Source: an uncultured Bacteroidota bacterium | Lineage (GTDB): Bacteria > Bacteroidota > Bacteroidia > Flavobacteriales > Flavobacteriaceae | Direction of reading: 5' to 3' | Assembly: GCA_902613595.1 (NCBI GenBank) | Contig: CACMHY010000001.1 | Location: 434,001 to 498,000, forward strand | DNA: 64,000 bases | Part shown: positions 16,310 to 26,259 of the stretch, in pieces | Numbering within the stretch: position 1 is the stretch's first letter | How the letters are laid out: each line of letters opens with the position of its first letter | Program-made: the position numbers and the translations under genes | Notes under the pieces: model-generated | Database searches by the model: none | Seen by the model: the letters and a program-made list of their open reading frames with translations, nothing else | What the model was told of the DNA's origin: nothing

Positions 16310-18904
16310 CTATTTTTTTGACAATTTTCTTTTAATTTGACTCAATTGCATTAATGCCTCTACAGGAGTCAAATTATCGATGTCTATTTTATAAATCTCT
16401 TCTCTAATCTCCTCAAGTAATGGGTCATCTAAATTGAAAAAAGTCAATTGTAAGTCTGTATTTTCTTTTATTTTCCCATTTTTATTTTCTAAAGAGTGTA
16501 ATTTTTCGAGAACTTTGAGTTTTGCTTTAGCAACTGTTAGAACATGTTTTGGCATACCTGCCATTTTTGCTACATGAATTCCAAAACTGTGAGCACTACC
16601 ACCTGGAATAAGCTTCCTTAAAAATAAAACATCTTCTTTCGTCTCTTTTATTGAAACATTAAAATTTTTAATCCTTTCAAAAGATTGAGCCATGTCGTTT
16701 AATTCATGATAATGAGTAGCAAATAAAACTTTTGGTCTAAAAGGATGCTCATGAAGATATTCAGCAATAGCCCAAGCAATCGAAATTCCGTCATATGTGC
16801 TTGTACCCCTGCCTATCTCATCCAAAAGAACTAAGCTTTCTTTTGAAATGTTATTTAGAATAGATGATGTTTCATTCATTTCAACCATAAATGTAGACGC
16901 TCCCATAGAGATATTATCACTTGCACCAACTCTGGTAAAAATTTTATCTACAATACCTAAAGTAGCCTTAGTTGCAGGAACAAAACTTCCAATTTGTGCA
17001 AGCAATGATATTAAAGCTGTTTGTCGAAGAAGAGCTGATTTACCAGACATGTTAGGGCCTGTTATCATTATTATTTGTTGATTTTCGCGATCTAGCTTTA
17101 GATCGTTTGATATATAGGGTGTTCCTATTGGAAGTTGTTTTTCAATTACAGGATGACGCCCCCCTTTTACGTCTATGGCGGTGTGATCAACCATATTCGG
17201 CTTAGAATAATTATTCTTTTTAGCTGTTTTTGCAAAATTGCTTAGAACATCGCAAAGTGCTATTGCTGAAGCATTTTCTTTAATAATTTCTAATTCGCCT
17301 TGTAAAAGTTTTAATAAGTCTAAAAAAAGATTTTGTTCTAATAATAGAATACGCTCACCAGCATTCAAAATTTCTGATTCAAAAATTTTAAGTTCCTCTG
17401 TAATGTAACGCTCAGCATTAACCAAAGTTTGTTTTCTGACCCATTCATTTGGAACCTTGTCCTTATGAGTATTTCTAACTTCAATATAATATCCAAAAAC
17501 ATTGTTGAATGCTATTTTGAGAGATGGAATTTGAGTACGATCTGTTTCCCTTTCAAGCATGTCGTTTAAATGAGATTGAGACTTGTTTTTTAAACTCCTC
17601 AAAGAGTCTAATTGTTCAGAAAAACCATCTGCAATTACATTACCCTTTGATACTAAAACTGGTGCATCAGGATGAAGTCTTGATTTAAGTGAAGCTATTA
17701 GATTATCCAAACTAGGTAAATTTTGAAACCTTTTTTTCAAAATTTTTGTTTTTCCTTCTTTTATTTTAATTTTTATTTTTTCAACTATTTCTAGCGAATT
17801 TGATAGTTGATTTAGTGCGCGTGGGGAAATCTTTTCGGTTGCTATTTTTGAAATTACTCTTTCAATATCAATTATTTGTTTAAGCGAGGTGTAGACATAT
17901 TCTAAATCAATTTCGTTACCTAAAAACTCTTCAACAATATTTTGTCTTAGCTCAATCAGATTTAATTCTTTTAATGGAAATGTAATCCACTTTCTCAACA
18001 ATCGAGCTCCCATAGCAGTTTGGGTATTATCTATTACATCTATTAGGGAAGCTCCTTCAAGATGATTGGGAGAAAAAAGTTCTAAGTTTTGTTGGGTAAA
18101 TTTATCTAAATGAACATAATTACCTTTATTAATTGGTGTGATTCGATTAATGTGTTGTAATTTATCATTCTGAGTTTCTGATAGATAGTGCATTACAGCA
18201 CCAGCAGCGCTTATTCCTTCGTTATCCTTTTCAATACCAAACCCTTCAAGGGAAGTTGTTTGAAAATGTGATGTTAACTTTTGTCTTGCAGTACTTGTCT
18301 CAAAAGCCCAATCTTCCATATAGAAACATGGATATTGTAAACCGAATTGCTCATTAAAAAATTTTTTCATAGGCTTTGGAACTAATACTTCACTTGGAAT
18401 ATAATTCTGAAGTAATTGCTCAATTTCATTTTTATTTCCATCAGTAACCAAAAAATCTCCCGTTGAAATATCTAAAAATGATATACCAAATTTTTTATCA
18501 AAATAAACTGCGGCTAGATAGTTGTTTTTCTTTTGGTCCAAAACATCTTCGTTAATTAATACCCCAGGAGTAACTAATTCAGTAACTCCTCTTTTAACAA
18601 TTTTTTTAGTTAGTTTAGGATTTTCAAGTTGATCACATATTGCCACACGACAGCCCTCTTTTACAAGTTTTGGTAAATAACTATTTATTGAATGATGAGG
18701 AAATCCAGCCAGTTCAGTTTCACTAGAACTCCCTGCACCTCTCTTAGTTAAAATAATACCAAGTATTTTAGATGCTTTTATAGCGTCGTCACCGAAAGTC
18801 TCATAAAAATCTCCCACACGAAACAATAATAGTGCATCAGGATACTTTGATTTTATCCTGTTATACTGTTTCATAAGCGGAGTTTCTTTTACTTCCTTTG
18901 CCAC
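16310..18904 (-). CDS. mutS: DNA mismatch repair protein MutS
   Basis: An 864-residue protein of normal length. The mismatch-reading Phe-x-Glu motif is FYE at residues 33-35. The ATPase has Walker A GPNMSGKS near residue 610, Walker B LLDEIGRGTSTYDG and the ATHYHEL switch. The C-terminus keeps the short helical dimer region ending in KRKLSKK. It recognises base mismatches and small loops and recruits MutL. It is divergent from the TrmH-type gene by 109 bases and convergent with the sulfatase gene. Confidence 0.98.
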   Translation of the reverse strand: MAKEVKETPLMKQYNRIKSKYPDALLLFRVGDFYETFGDDAIKASKILGIILTKRGAGSSSETELAGFPHHSINSYLPKLVKEGCRVAICDQLENPKLTKKIVKRGVTELVTPGVLINEDVLDQKKNNYLAAVYFDKKFGISFLDISTGDFLVTDGNKNEIEQLLQNYIPSEVLVPKPMKKFFNEQFGLQYPCFYMEDWAFETSTARQKLTSHFQTTSLEGFGIEKDNEGISAAGAVMHYLSETQNDKLQHINRITPINKGNYVHLDKFTQQNLELFSPNHLEGASLIDVIDNTQTAMGARLLRKWITFPLKELNLIELRQNIVEEFLGNEIDLEYVYTSLKQIIDIERVISKIATEKISPRALNQLSNSLEIVEKIKIKIKEGKTKILKKRFQNLPSLDNLIASLKSRLHPDAPVLVSKGNVIADGFSEQLDSLRSLKNKSQSHLNDMLERETDRTQIPSLKIAFNNVFGYYIEVRNTHKDKVPNEWVRKQTLVNAERYITEELKIFESEILNAGERILLLEQNLFLDLLKLLQGELEIIKENASAIALCDVLSNFAKTAKKNNYSKPNMVDHTAIDVKGGRHPVIEKQLPIGTPYISNDLKLDRENQQIIMITGPNMSGKSALLRQTALISLLAQIGSFVPATKATLGIVDKIFTRVGASDNISMGASTFMVEMNETSSILNNISKESLVLLDEIGRGTSTYDGISIAWAIAEYLHEHPFRPKVLFATHYHELNDMAQSFERIKNFNVSIKETKEDVLFLRKLIPGGSAHSFGIHVAKMAGMPKHVLTVAKAKLKVLEKLHSLENKNGKIKENTDLQLTFFNLDDPLLEEIREEIYKIDIDNLTPVEALMQLSQIKRKLSKK

Positions 18905-18990
18905 AAAAATTTTGTTAAAATTTATACTTGAAATTTATAATTTTTTCCAAAAACGGAAGCTTAAAATAAGAACATAAAACTTAGACTGTG

Positions 18991-18998
18991 TATTTTTG
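18991..18998 (+). promoter_or_regulatory. Predicted -7 promoter box of the TrmH-type gene
   Basis: TATTTTTG fits the Bacteroidota -7 consensus TAnnTTTG and lies 15 bases before the ATG at 19014. The in-frame TTG at 18996 falls inside this box, which supports the ATG as the true start. No good -33 element was found. Confidence 0.4.
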
Positions 18999-19013
18999 TT
19001 AATAATACCATTT

Positions 19014-19544
19014 ATGCGTAAACTAAAAAATGAAGAACTAGTTCGAAAATCTATAAAAGATTTTAAAACTTCAGAAAAAGCTCCTTTAATTTTAATTTTA
19101 GACAACGTCAGGAGTTTAAACAATATTGGATCAATATTTCGTATTTCTGATGCTTTTCTAATTGAAAAGATTATACTCTGCGGTATTACTGCTTGCCCTC
19201 CGCATAAAGACATCCATAAAACTGCTTTGGGTTCTACTGAAAGTGTTTCATGGGAATACTATAGTTCTACAATTCAGGCTGTTAAAAAACTTACTAGTGA
19301 AGGTAAATCAGTTTGGGCAGTTGAACAAACCGAAAATGCAACACAACTACAGAATTTCAAACCAATTCCTAAAAAATCGTATTGCTTTGTTTTGGGTAAC
19401 GAAGTTAAAGGAGTTGATCAACAAGTTATTGATTATTGCAATAAAGCTCTAGAAATTCCTCAATTTGGAACCAAACATTCACTAAATATAAGTGTAGCAG
19501 CCGGGATTATTATTTGGGATTTTTTTATCAAAATGAGGCCCTAA
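19014..19544 (+). CDS. TrmH/SpoU-family RNA 2'-O-methyltransferase
   Basis: The start is set at the ATG at 19014 (MRKLKNEELVRKSI). The three SPOUT motifs are present: LDNVRSLNNIGSIFRISDAF, FVLGNEVKGVD and IPQFGTKHSLNISVAAGI, which build the knotted SAM site. It methylates ribose 2'-OH in tRNA or rRNA. At about 176 residues it is the short form without an N-terminal L30e-like domain, as in tRNA Gm18-type enzymes. It overlaps the convergent folK-kinase gene by 17 bases. The exact RNA target is unknown. Confidence 0.9.
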   Translation: MRKLKNEELVRKSIKDFKTSEKAPLILILDNVRSLNNIGSIFRISDAFLIEKIILCGITACPPHKDIHKTALGSTESVSWEYYSSTIQAVKKLTSEGKSVWAVEQTENATQLQNFKPIPKKSYCFVLGNEVKGVDQQVIDYCNKALEIPQFGTKHSLNISVAAGIIIWDFFIKMRP

Positions 19545-20637
19545 AGATTGCTCTTAAAAATTTTTCAAACTCAAATTCATTTTTATTAAAATCTATATTA
19601 TCTAATGAATATTCTAAAATTGGAAACTCAAAATTGTTTATAATTAAGTGATAGCCTTTCTCTAATTTCTGAAGATAAGTAAGCTTTATTTCCCTTTCGA
19701 AAGATCTGCCTCTTTTTTTGATTTGCTGCTCTAACTCTCTAAAATTTTTAGTAAGGAAAATTACCAAACTAGGAATTTTAATCTTATCCACCTTATGGTC
19801 AAAATCTTTTTTAAAAGTATTATAATCATTTTTTTTAAGATTTTGTTTAGCAAAAACAAGACATTTAAAAAAGCAAAAATCTGCTACAACTTTGTCATTA
19901 TTTTGTTGCCAAAAAATTTTATCATTTTCAAAACGATTATTCAAAAAAAATGATTCTGTTCTTAATGCGTGCTTAAGTGGATCTTTGTAAAAATTTTCTA
20001 AATGTGGGTTAGAGTTATAATCCTCTGAATAAAATTTAACTTTGTAATTTTTTGATATCCTTTTAGCTAGAGTTGTCTTTCCTACCCCTATATTTCCCTC
20101 AATTGATATAAAGGGAAATGATTTGAAAATTGGCGGTAGACGTAAATCAAAATTTGTTTGAACAATTTTTATTTTATCTAGTTGATGATAATTTAATTCA
20201 GAAATGGTTTTATGTAAAACTGGATGTTTAAAATTTGGAGCTAAATCTAATAAAGGTTTTAAAACAAAGTTTCTTAAATGTAATTTAGGGTGAGGAATTT
20301 TTAAATCTCTTGAATAAATAATTTCATTGTTATAAAATAGTAAATCTAAATCTATAGTTCTATCCTGGTATCCTTTTTCTGAATATCTTTTTCTACCCAA
20401 TTTATCCTCCACATTTAAAAGTATTTTTAATAAGGCGTTTGGTTTTAAAGAAGTTTTTAAAATAGCACATGCATTATAAAAAGGGGTGCTATCGAAACCC
20501 CAAGAGGGTGTTTCGTAGACATTTGATAATTCTCTTATCGTTACAGGGTGTTCCTCAATTAAAGACAGTGCTTTGTATATAAAACTAATCCTATTTCCGA
20601 TGTTACTACCTAATGAAATTATAATAGGTTCTAACAT
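19528..20637 (-). CDS. folK: Fused HPPK (FolK) - deoxynucleoside kinase
   Basis: A 369-residue fusion. Residues 1 to about 150 are 6-hydroxymethyl-7,8-dihydropterin pyrophosphokinase: SLGSNIGNR at the N-terminus, DRTIDLDLL at 92-100 for magnesium and NFVLKPL at 123-129. Residues about 175-369 are a deoxynucleoside kinase with P-loop EGNIGVGKTT (180-189) and an RGRSFE lid-like segment. The first part makes the folate precursor; the second phosphorylates deoxynucleosides for salvage. The same fusion is known across Bacteroidota, so it is not an assembly error. It is divergent from sppA by 62 bases. Confidence 0.92.
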   Translation of the reverse strand: MLEPIIISLGSNIGNRISFIYKALSLIEEHPVTIRELSNVYETPSWGFDSTPFYNACAILKTSLKPNALLKILLNVEDKLGRKRYSEKGYQDRTIDLDLLFYNNEIIYSRDLKIPHPKLHLRNFVLKPLLDLAPNFKHPVLHKTISELNYHQLDKIKIVQTNFDLRLPPIFKSFPFISIEGNIGVGKTTLAKRISKNYKVKFYSEDYNSNPHLENFYKDPLKHALRTESFFLNNRFENDKIFWQQNNDKVVADFCFFKCLVFAKQNLKKNDYNTFKKDFDHKVDKIKIPSLVIFLTKNFRELEQQIKKRGRSFEREIKLTYLQKLEKGYHLIINNFEFPILEYSLDNIDFNKNEFEFEKFLRAIFRASF

Positions 20638-20672
20638 AAATAAAGTCTAATACTTACAAAGCTACAAAACCC

Positions 20673-20680
20673 TATATTTG
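20673..20680 (+). promoter_or_regulatory. Predicted -7 promoter box of sppA operon
   Basis: TATATTTG matches TAnnTTTG and lies 20 bases before the sppA ATG. It would drive sppA, the queuosine precursor transporter gene and rluF as one transcript. A clear -33 TTTG is not seen. Confidence 0.4.
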
Positions 20681-20699
20681 CACCACCAATTATTACAAA

Positions 20700-22466
20700 A
20701 TGAATTTTATAAAAACTTTTTTTGCATCAGTTTTAGGTTCACTTGCAGCTTTTGGTTTGTTATTAGCTTTAGTATTGATTATAGTTTCAGGTTTTGCAAG
20801 CCTTATTAATACTAACGCAGTAATAAAAACAATTAGTCCTAATAGTATATTGGAATTGGATATGAGGACTCCTATTGTAGAACGTGCTCCTAGAAATAAT
20901 CAAATTCAAAATATTTTAGGATTAAGTGAAAAAGTTATTGGATTACAGGATATAATTTCAGCAATTAAAATTGCTAGTAATGATACAAAGATAAAAGGTA
21001 TAAGTCTTCGTTCTGATTATACAACATCCGGCTGGTCTCAAACCAATAGTATAAGAAATGCGTTAAAGAGATTTAAAGAAAAAGGGAAATTTATTTATGC
21101 TTATGGTGATTTTTTTACTCAAAAAGGCTACTTTCTTTCTTCTATTGCTGATTCAACTTTTATAAACCCTGTTGGCTCACTAGAACTTAAAGGACTTGCT
21201 TCTGAAGTATTGTATTTCAAAGACTTTCAAGACAAATATGGTTTTAAAATGGAGGTAGTTCGCCACGGTAAATATAAAAGTGCTGTAGAACCGTTCCTTC
21301 AAAACGAAATGAGTTTAGAAAACAAATATCAAATAACCACCCTTCTTAAAGACATATGGTCAATTTTAAGAGAAGATATTTCTTTCTCTAGAAATCTTTC
21401 TGAAGATAACCTTGATAAACTCATAGAAACAAATAAAATTTCTATGCCTGAAGAGGCACTAAAATCAAAGCTTGTTGATGGTATTATTTACGAAGATGTT
21501 TTCAAACAAAAAATTAAAGTCCGTCTTGGGCTAGAAGAAAAACAGAGTATCAATAAATTAAAAATTAACGAGGTAAATTCTAGCAAAAGCAGCTACAATT
21601 ATGACGTCAAGGATAGAATTGCTGTTCTTTTTGCTAAGGGACCTATTTTATATGGTGAAGGAACTGAATCAATAATTGCCCAAGAAGTTTTTGTTGAAAC
21701 TTTAGAAGAATTAGCTCAAGATGACTGGATTAAAGCAGTTGTAATTAGGATTGATTCTCCTGGAGGGAGTGCTTTAGTATCAGAATTAATATGGAGATCT
21801 ACTGTTAAATTAAAAGAACAAAAACCTGTAATAGTTTCTATTGGAGATATTGCCGCATCTGGAGGATATTATATTGCAACCGCCGCAGATTATATTTTTG
21901 TGGATCCTATGAGTGTTACAGGTTCAATAGGTGTTTTTGCTACATTACCAAATGCAAAAGGTTTGTTAGATAAAGTTGGAATTCGTGCTCAGTCAGTTCA
22001 AACTCATTCTAACGCACTTGGTTACAGTACATATCAACCCATAACAAAAACTTTCAAAAAACAACTAAAAAAAGGGATTGAAAAAACCTATAATATCTTC
22101 AAAGAGAGAGTAATAAACGGACGCTCTCTAGATCCCAATATCGTAGAAGAACTGGCTCAAGGTAAAGTATGGAGTGGAAAAAGAGCACTAAATCTAGGAC
22201 TAGTTGATGAAATAGGAGACTTGGAAAATGCTATAAATTTCGCTGCAAAAAAAGTAGACTTAAAAAAATTCAATGTCATAGAATTCCCAAAGTTTGAAGA
22301 AAGTTTAGAGAATATGCTTTTAGGACTCTCAATTCAAAGTGAGAGTAATGATTTTTTAGAAAATTTATCTATAAAACAGTTATTACTTAATCTGAGAAAG
22401 TTGGAAACTAAGATTGATCCACAATACATTCAAACTCTTTTACCTTTTGAAATTATTATTCGTTAG
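20700..22466 (+). CDS. sppA: Signal peptide peptidase SppA (long form)
   Basis: A 588-residue membrane-anchored protease of the 67 kDa type, with one N-terminal transmembrane segment (about residues 8-32) and tandem S49 domains. The Ser-Lys dyad is complete: Lys193 in YKSAVEPF (first domain) and Ser387 in AASGGYY (second domain). It digests leftover signal peptides in the membrane. The stop codon is followed at once by the transporter start, so translation is probably coupled. Confidence 0.95.
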   Translation: MNFIKTFFASVLGSLAAFGLLLALVLIIVSGFASLINTNAVIKTISPNSILELDMRTPIVERAPRNNQIQNILGLSEKVIGLQDIISAIKIASNDTKIKGISLRSDYTTSGWSQTNSIRNALKRFKEKGKFIYAYGDFFTQKGYFLSSIADSTFINPVGSLELKGLASEVLYFKDFQDKYGFKMEVVRHGKYKSAVEPFLQNEMSLENKYQITTLLKDIWSILREDISFSRNLSEDNLDKLIETNKISMPEEALKSKLVDGIIYEDVFKQKIKVRLGLEEKQSINKLKINEVNSSKSSYNYDVKDRIAVLFAKGPILYGEGTESIIAQEVFVETLEELAQDDWIKAVVIRIDSPGGSALVSELIWRSTVKLKEQKPVIVSIGDIAASGGYYIATAADYIFVDPMSVTGSIGVFATLPNAKGLLDKVGIRAQSVQTHSNALGYSTYQPITKTFKKQLKKGIEKTYNIFKERVINGRSLDPNIVEELAQGKVWSGKRALNLGLVDEIGDLENAINFAAKKVDLKKFNVIEFPKFEESLENMLLGLSIQSESNDFLENLSIKQLLLNLRKLETKIDPQYIQTLLPFEIIIR

Positions 22467-23168
22467 ATGAACAAAAAAAAAGAAGAGCTAGCAAAGGTAA
22501 TTTACTTTTTACTTTCAGGCCTTTTTATAACCTCTTTGGTTGTATCTAATTTGATTTTTCAAAAGTTCTTTTATTGGTATCCAGCTGACTTAAATATATT
22601 AGGAAATAAACTTTTTGAGCTTTCTGTTGGGATACTACCCTATCCAATTACCTTCCTCATTACCGATCTAATTTCAGAGATTTACGGTAAGAAAAGAGCA
22701 AACCAAGTAGTTATTATTGGAATTTTTGCTTCTTTTTTCTCAATGGGGATATTATTGATGGCAAATGCAGTACCAGCGATCGAAAATTCACCAATTGATG
22801 ATGATACTTTTAATCAAGTTTTTGCCTTTTCACCCATAGCGGTTTTGGCATCAATGATAGCCTATTTAATTGCCCAATTTGTGGATATTCGTATTTACCA
22901 TTTTTGGAAAAAGCTAACAAATGGAAAAATGCTTTGGTTAAGAAATAATTTTTCAACCTTTAGTTCTCAATTTATAGATACTTTCTTAGTTGTTGGCCTA
23001 TTAAGTGTTTTTGGTGTTTTACAATGGAAACTATTTTGGGGACTTGTCATGTCAGGATTCTTGTTTAAAATTATAGTTGCTGCATTAGACACTCCATTAC
23101 TTTATCTTTTTGTAGGAATTTTCAGAAAAACTTTCACCCTAAAACCTACAGATGAACTTGAAATATAG
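22467..23168 (+). CDS. Queuosine precursor transporter (YhhQ/QueT, DUF165)
   Basis: A 233-residue inner membrane protein with about six hydrophobic helices. The family signature is clear in LFELSVGILPYPITFLITDL and EIYGKKRANQVV. YhhQ-type proteins import queuine precursors (preQ0/preQ1) for the tRNA anticodon modification queuosine. It starts directly after the sppA stop and ends 2 bases before rluF, so it is the middle gene of a three-gene operon that also holds an RNA-modifying enzyme. Confidence 0.9.
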   Translation: MNKKKEELAKVIYFLLSGLFITSLVVSNLIFQKFFYWYPADLNILGNKLFELSVGILPYPITFLITDLISEIYGKKRANQVVIIGIFASFFSMGILLMANAVPAIENSPIDDDTFNQVFAFSPIAVLASMIAYLIAQFVDIRIYHFWKKLTNGKMLWLRNNFSTFSSQFIDTFLVVGLLSVFGVLQWKLFWGLVMSGFLFKIIVAALDTPLLYLFVGIFRKTFTLKPTDELEI

Positions 23169-23170
23169 TT

Positions 23171-23902
23171 ATGAAAAAGGAACTAGATGCAATTAGATTA
23201 AATAAATACCTAAGTGAAATCGGTCATTGTTCTAGAAGAGTTGCTGATAAATTGATAAATGAGGGTAGAATTAAAGTTAATGGGAGTACCGCTGTTTTAG
23301 GCCAAAAAATTAGGGCGGGTGACACGGTTGATGTTGATGGTTTGTTAGTTGAAAATAATATGGAAAAGCATGTTTATATAGCATTTAATAAGCCTGCAGG
23401 AATTGTTTGTACAACTGACACCCAGGTTGAAAAAAATAATATTATTGATTACATAAATTACCCAACTCGGATTTATCCAATTGGTCGTTTAGATAAAATG
23501 AGTGAGGGATTAATTTTACTAACTAATGATGGTGATATAGTAAACAAAATTTTAAGAGCTCGTAATAATCACGAAAAAGAATATATTGTTACAGTTAATA
23601 GGCCAGTAAACTCTGAGTTTATCAATAATATGAAAAAGGGAGTTCCTATTTTGAATACAATAACAAAAAAATGTGAAGCAGAACAAATTCATAAAAATCA
23701 GTTCAGAATAATTTTAACTCAAGGTTTAAATCGACAGATAAGAAGAATGTGTGAATATTTTGGCTATAAAGTGATTAAGTTAAAGCGGATTAGAATTATG
23801 AATATAAAGCTTAATACAAAAGTTGGTAGGTATAGAGACCTGACAAAAAAAGAAAAAAAAGTGTTATTTGAAATGACTATTAACTCTAAAAAAGCAGTCT
23901 AA
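23171..23902 (+). CDS. rluF: 23S rRNA pseudouridine synthase RluF-type
   Basis: A 243-residue enzyme with an N-terminal S4 RNA-binding domain (about 6-65: IRLNKYLSEIGHCSRRVADKL) and an RsuA/RluB/E/F catalytic domain. The catalytic Asp is D108 in GRLDKMSEGL. NRQIRRMCEYFGYKVIKLKRIRI near the C-terminus is typical of RluF-like enzymes. It should modify one or two uridines in helix 80 of 23S rRNA or a tRNA uridine. Choosing RluF over RluB/E rests on overall look. It converges with the DUF2797 gene with a 4-base overlap. Confidence 0.85.
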   Translation: MKKELDAIRLNKYLSEIGHCSRRVADKLINEGRIKVNGSTAVLGQKIRAGDTVDVDGLLVENNMEKHVYIAFNKPAGIVCTTDTQVEKNNIIDYINYPTRIYPIGRLDKMSEGLILLTNDGDIVNKILRARNNHEKEYIVTVNRPVNSEFINNMKKGVPILNTITKKCEAEQIHKNQFRIILTQGLNRQIRRMCEYFGYKVIKLKRIRIMNIKLNTKVGRYRDLTKKEKKVLFEMTINSKKAV

Positions 23903-24693
23903 GCAATAAAATTAAGTTTAACTCTTTGGCCTTCATTCGACCGAACATTAAAAACGGTTTGATCTTCAAAAAGCATATATTGAGCCTTTATGCCTATTAA
24001 CTTTCCCTGATAAACAGGGCTCTTTAATAGGTTCAAACTATTAACTTTAGAAGGGTAATATTGTACTGGGAAAAAAATCTTTTCTAAACTCTGCATGGTT
24101 CGTTTATAAGGTTCTAATTCTTTGGGCAAGCATTCTATCGATTTTTTAAAAGCTTCTTCCCATTTAACAGGTGTAATTTCATTTTGCAACATTTTTCTCC
24201 AATTAGTTTTGTCAGAAAAATATTCTTTTAAAGCAACCTCTCCAATGCCAGCAAGGTATCTGTTGGGAACTTCAATTATAGCCATAGCTTCGTGAGCTCC
24301 CTGATCTATCCAACGTGTAGGTATCTGTGTTTTTCTTGTTACACCAACTTTTAGATGACTACTTAATGCAAGATAAATAATATGGGGCTGTAATTGGATT
24401 TTTTTTTCGTACTCCAAATCTCTATCTGCTTGATTTAAATGTGCTTTACTAAGTTCAGGACGCATAACCCAATCTCCTGCAGCTGGATTTTCATAAAAGC
24501 AAGATTTACAAAAACCCTGTCTAAATATTTCAAATTCTTTTGAACATGATAAGCATTCAGACCCTATATGGGAAATATTTAATTTCTTACCAATATGCTG
24601 ATTCAAATGAACAAATCCTTTGTCCATATTTAAGAAATAATTAATTGGATTCTTATATTCGGTAATCATTTTTTTTAATGTCCCCTGAATCAT
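23899..24693 (-). CDS. DUF2797 protein with Cys4 zinc finger
   Basis: A 264-residue cytoplasmic protein of unknown function (DUF2797). A likely zinc site uses Cys47, Cys50, Cys62 and Cys65 (ECLSC and FCKSC). The centre has YLALSSHLKVGVT followed by TRWIDQGA, a pattern that looks like the start of a GIY-YIG nuclease fold; this likeness is my inference. It is conserved in Bacteroidota and some Proteobacteria. It is divergent from the GH3-like gene by 51 bases and gives no operon clue. Confidence 0.85.
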   Translation of the reverse strand: MIQGTLKKMITEYKNPINYFLNMDKGFVHLNQHIGKKLNISHIGSECLSCSKEFEIFRQGFCKSCFYENPAAGDWVMRPELSKAHLNQADRDLEYEKKIQLQPHIIYLALSSHLKVGVTRKTQIPTRWIDQGAHEAMAIIEVPNRYLAGIGEVALKEYFSDKTNWRKMLQNEITPVKWEEAFKKSIECLPKELEPYKRTMQSLEKIFFPVQYYPSKVNSLNLLKSPVYQGKLIGIKAQYMLFEDQTVFNVRSNEGQRVKLNFIA

Positions 24694-24744
24694 TTACTCA
24701 ATAAGATTTATTTAAATTTACAGCGTTAATATAGTAATTATTTA

Positions 24745-26259
24745 ATGCCTATACCCTTATTTAATTCGATTGCATCATGGATTCTCAAAAAGAGAATTCA
24801 TCAGATGGAACTATTCACAAAATATCCAAATGAGGTTCAAAATGAATTATTATTTAATTTATTACGAAATGCTCAAAAAACAGAAATTGGAAAAAAATAC
24901 AGCTTTAGTGAGATAAATTGCTACAATGAATTTAAAAAAAATATTCCCATTTCTACTTACGAGGATGTTGAAGCTGATATTGAAAGGTGCAGAAAGGGAG
25001 AACAGAATATTTTTTGGCCTACTCAAATTAAATGGTTTGCAAAATCTAGTGGAACGACAAATTCAAGAAGCAAGTTTATACCAGTAAGCAATGAAGCTCT
25101 TGAGGATTGTCATTACAAGGCCGGCAAAGATATGTTATGTATATATTTCAATAATAATGAAAACTCACAACTACTTACAGGTAAGTCTTTAAGGCTCGGT
25201 GGAAGCAACGAGTTATATAATAATAATAACAGTTACTTTGGTGATCTCTCATCTATAATAATTCAGAATCTGCCATTTTGGGCAGAATTAAGTAGCACGC
25301 CTAGTAATAAAACTTCTCTAATGCCTGAATGGGAAACAAAGATGAAAGCAATAGTTAATGAATCAATTCCTGAAAAAGTAACTAGCTTGACAGGTGTGCC
25401 ATCATGGATGTTAGTCCTACTTCAGAATGTTTTAAAAGAAACTGGAAAAAGTAATATCTCTCAGGTTTGGCCTGATGCGGAGGTTTACTTTCATGGTGGA
25501 GTCAGCTTTAAACCATATAAGAAATTGTATCAGAAATTAATTCCAAAAAATAATTTTCGATATTATGAAATTTATAATGCATCTGAAGGATTTTTTGGGA
25601 TTCAGGATAAAAACAATTCAGACGAACTGCTTCTTATGTTAGATTATGGAATTTTTTATGAATTTATTCCTTTCAATGGATATAATGAGGATTCCAATAA
25701 AATAATTCCTTTATCTGAAGTTAAATTGGATACTAATTATGCAATGGTTATAACCACAAATGCAGGTCTGTGGCGATATAAAATTGGGGATACAATTCGT
25801 TTTACAAGTTTGTCTCCTTACCGAATACAAGTAACGGGACGTACAAAACATTTTATAAATGTGTTCGGAGAAGAACTTATAATTGATAATGCTGAAAAAG
25901 CCCTCGAAAAAGTCTGTTCTCAAACTAAAAGTAACGTTTTCAATTACACAGCGGGACCTATTTTTATGGAGAAAAATAAACAAGGTGCACATGAATGGAT
26001 TATAGAATTTGATAGAGAGCCTGAGGATCTTTCACTTTTTTGTAGACTTTTTGATAAAGCACTTCAAAATGAAAACTCAGATTATGAAGCTAAAAGATAT
26101 AATAACATGACGTTAAAACCATTAAGGCTTCATAAGGCCCAAAAAGGTTTGTTTTATAAATGGCTATCACAAAAAGGAAAGCTTGGTGGTCAGCACAAAG
26201 TACCTAGGCTTTCTAACTCTAGGGAATTTTTGGACGAATTGTTAAAAATGAATTATTAA
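24745..26259 (+). CDS. GH3 auxin-responsive promoter family protein (acyl-adenylating)
   Basis: A 504-residue protein of the GH3 family, members of the ANL adenylating superfamily. The adenylation loop is [17 protein letters not shown] near residues 100-116, followed by [14 protein letters not shown] and a C-terminal hinge with [12 protein letters not shown] and [15 protein letters not shown]. Plant GH3 enzymes join amino acids to jasmonate or auxin; the bacterial role is unknown. The gene is common in Flavobacteriia. It overlaps the convergent clpX gene by 4 bases. Confidence 0.9.
   Translation: MPIPLFNSIASWILKKRIHQMELFTKYPNEVQNELLFNLLRNAQKTEIGKKYSFSEINCYNEFKKNIPISTYEDVEADIERCRKGEQNIFWPTQIKWFAKSSGTTNSRSKFIPVSNEALEDCHYKAGKDMLCIYFNNNENSQLLTGKSLRLGGSNELYNNNNSYFGDLSSIIIQNLPFWAELSSTPSNKTSLMPEWETKMKAIVNESIPEKVTSLTGVPSWMLVLLQNVLKETGKSNISQVWPDAEVYFHGGVSFKPYKKLYQKLIPKNNFRYYEIYNASEGFFGIQDKNNSDELLLMLDYGIFYEFIPFNGYNEDSNKIIPLSEVKLDTNYAMVITTNAGLWRYKIGDTIRFTSLSPYRIQVTGRTKHFINVFGEELIIDNAEKALEKVCSQTKSNVFNYTAGPIFMEKNKQGAHEWIIEFDREPEDLSLFCRLFDKALQNENSDYEAKRYNNMTLKPLRLHKAQKGLFYKWLSQKGKLGGQHKVPRLSNSREFLDELLKMNY

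Noticed and set aside
18935-19213. Minus-strand frame of 92 residues opposite the TrmH-type gene
   Set aside because: It overlaps a well conserved methyltransferase and its promoter and shows no family features.
19528-20637. Frame error joining folK with a kinase gene
   Set aside because: One continuous frame with both domains intact, and this fusion is widespread in Bacteroidota.
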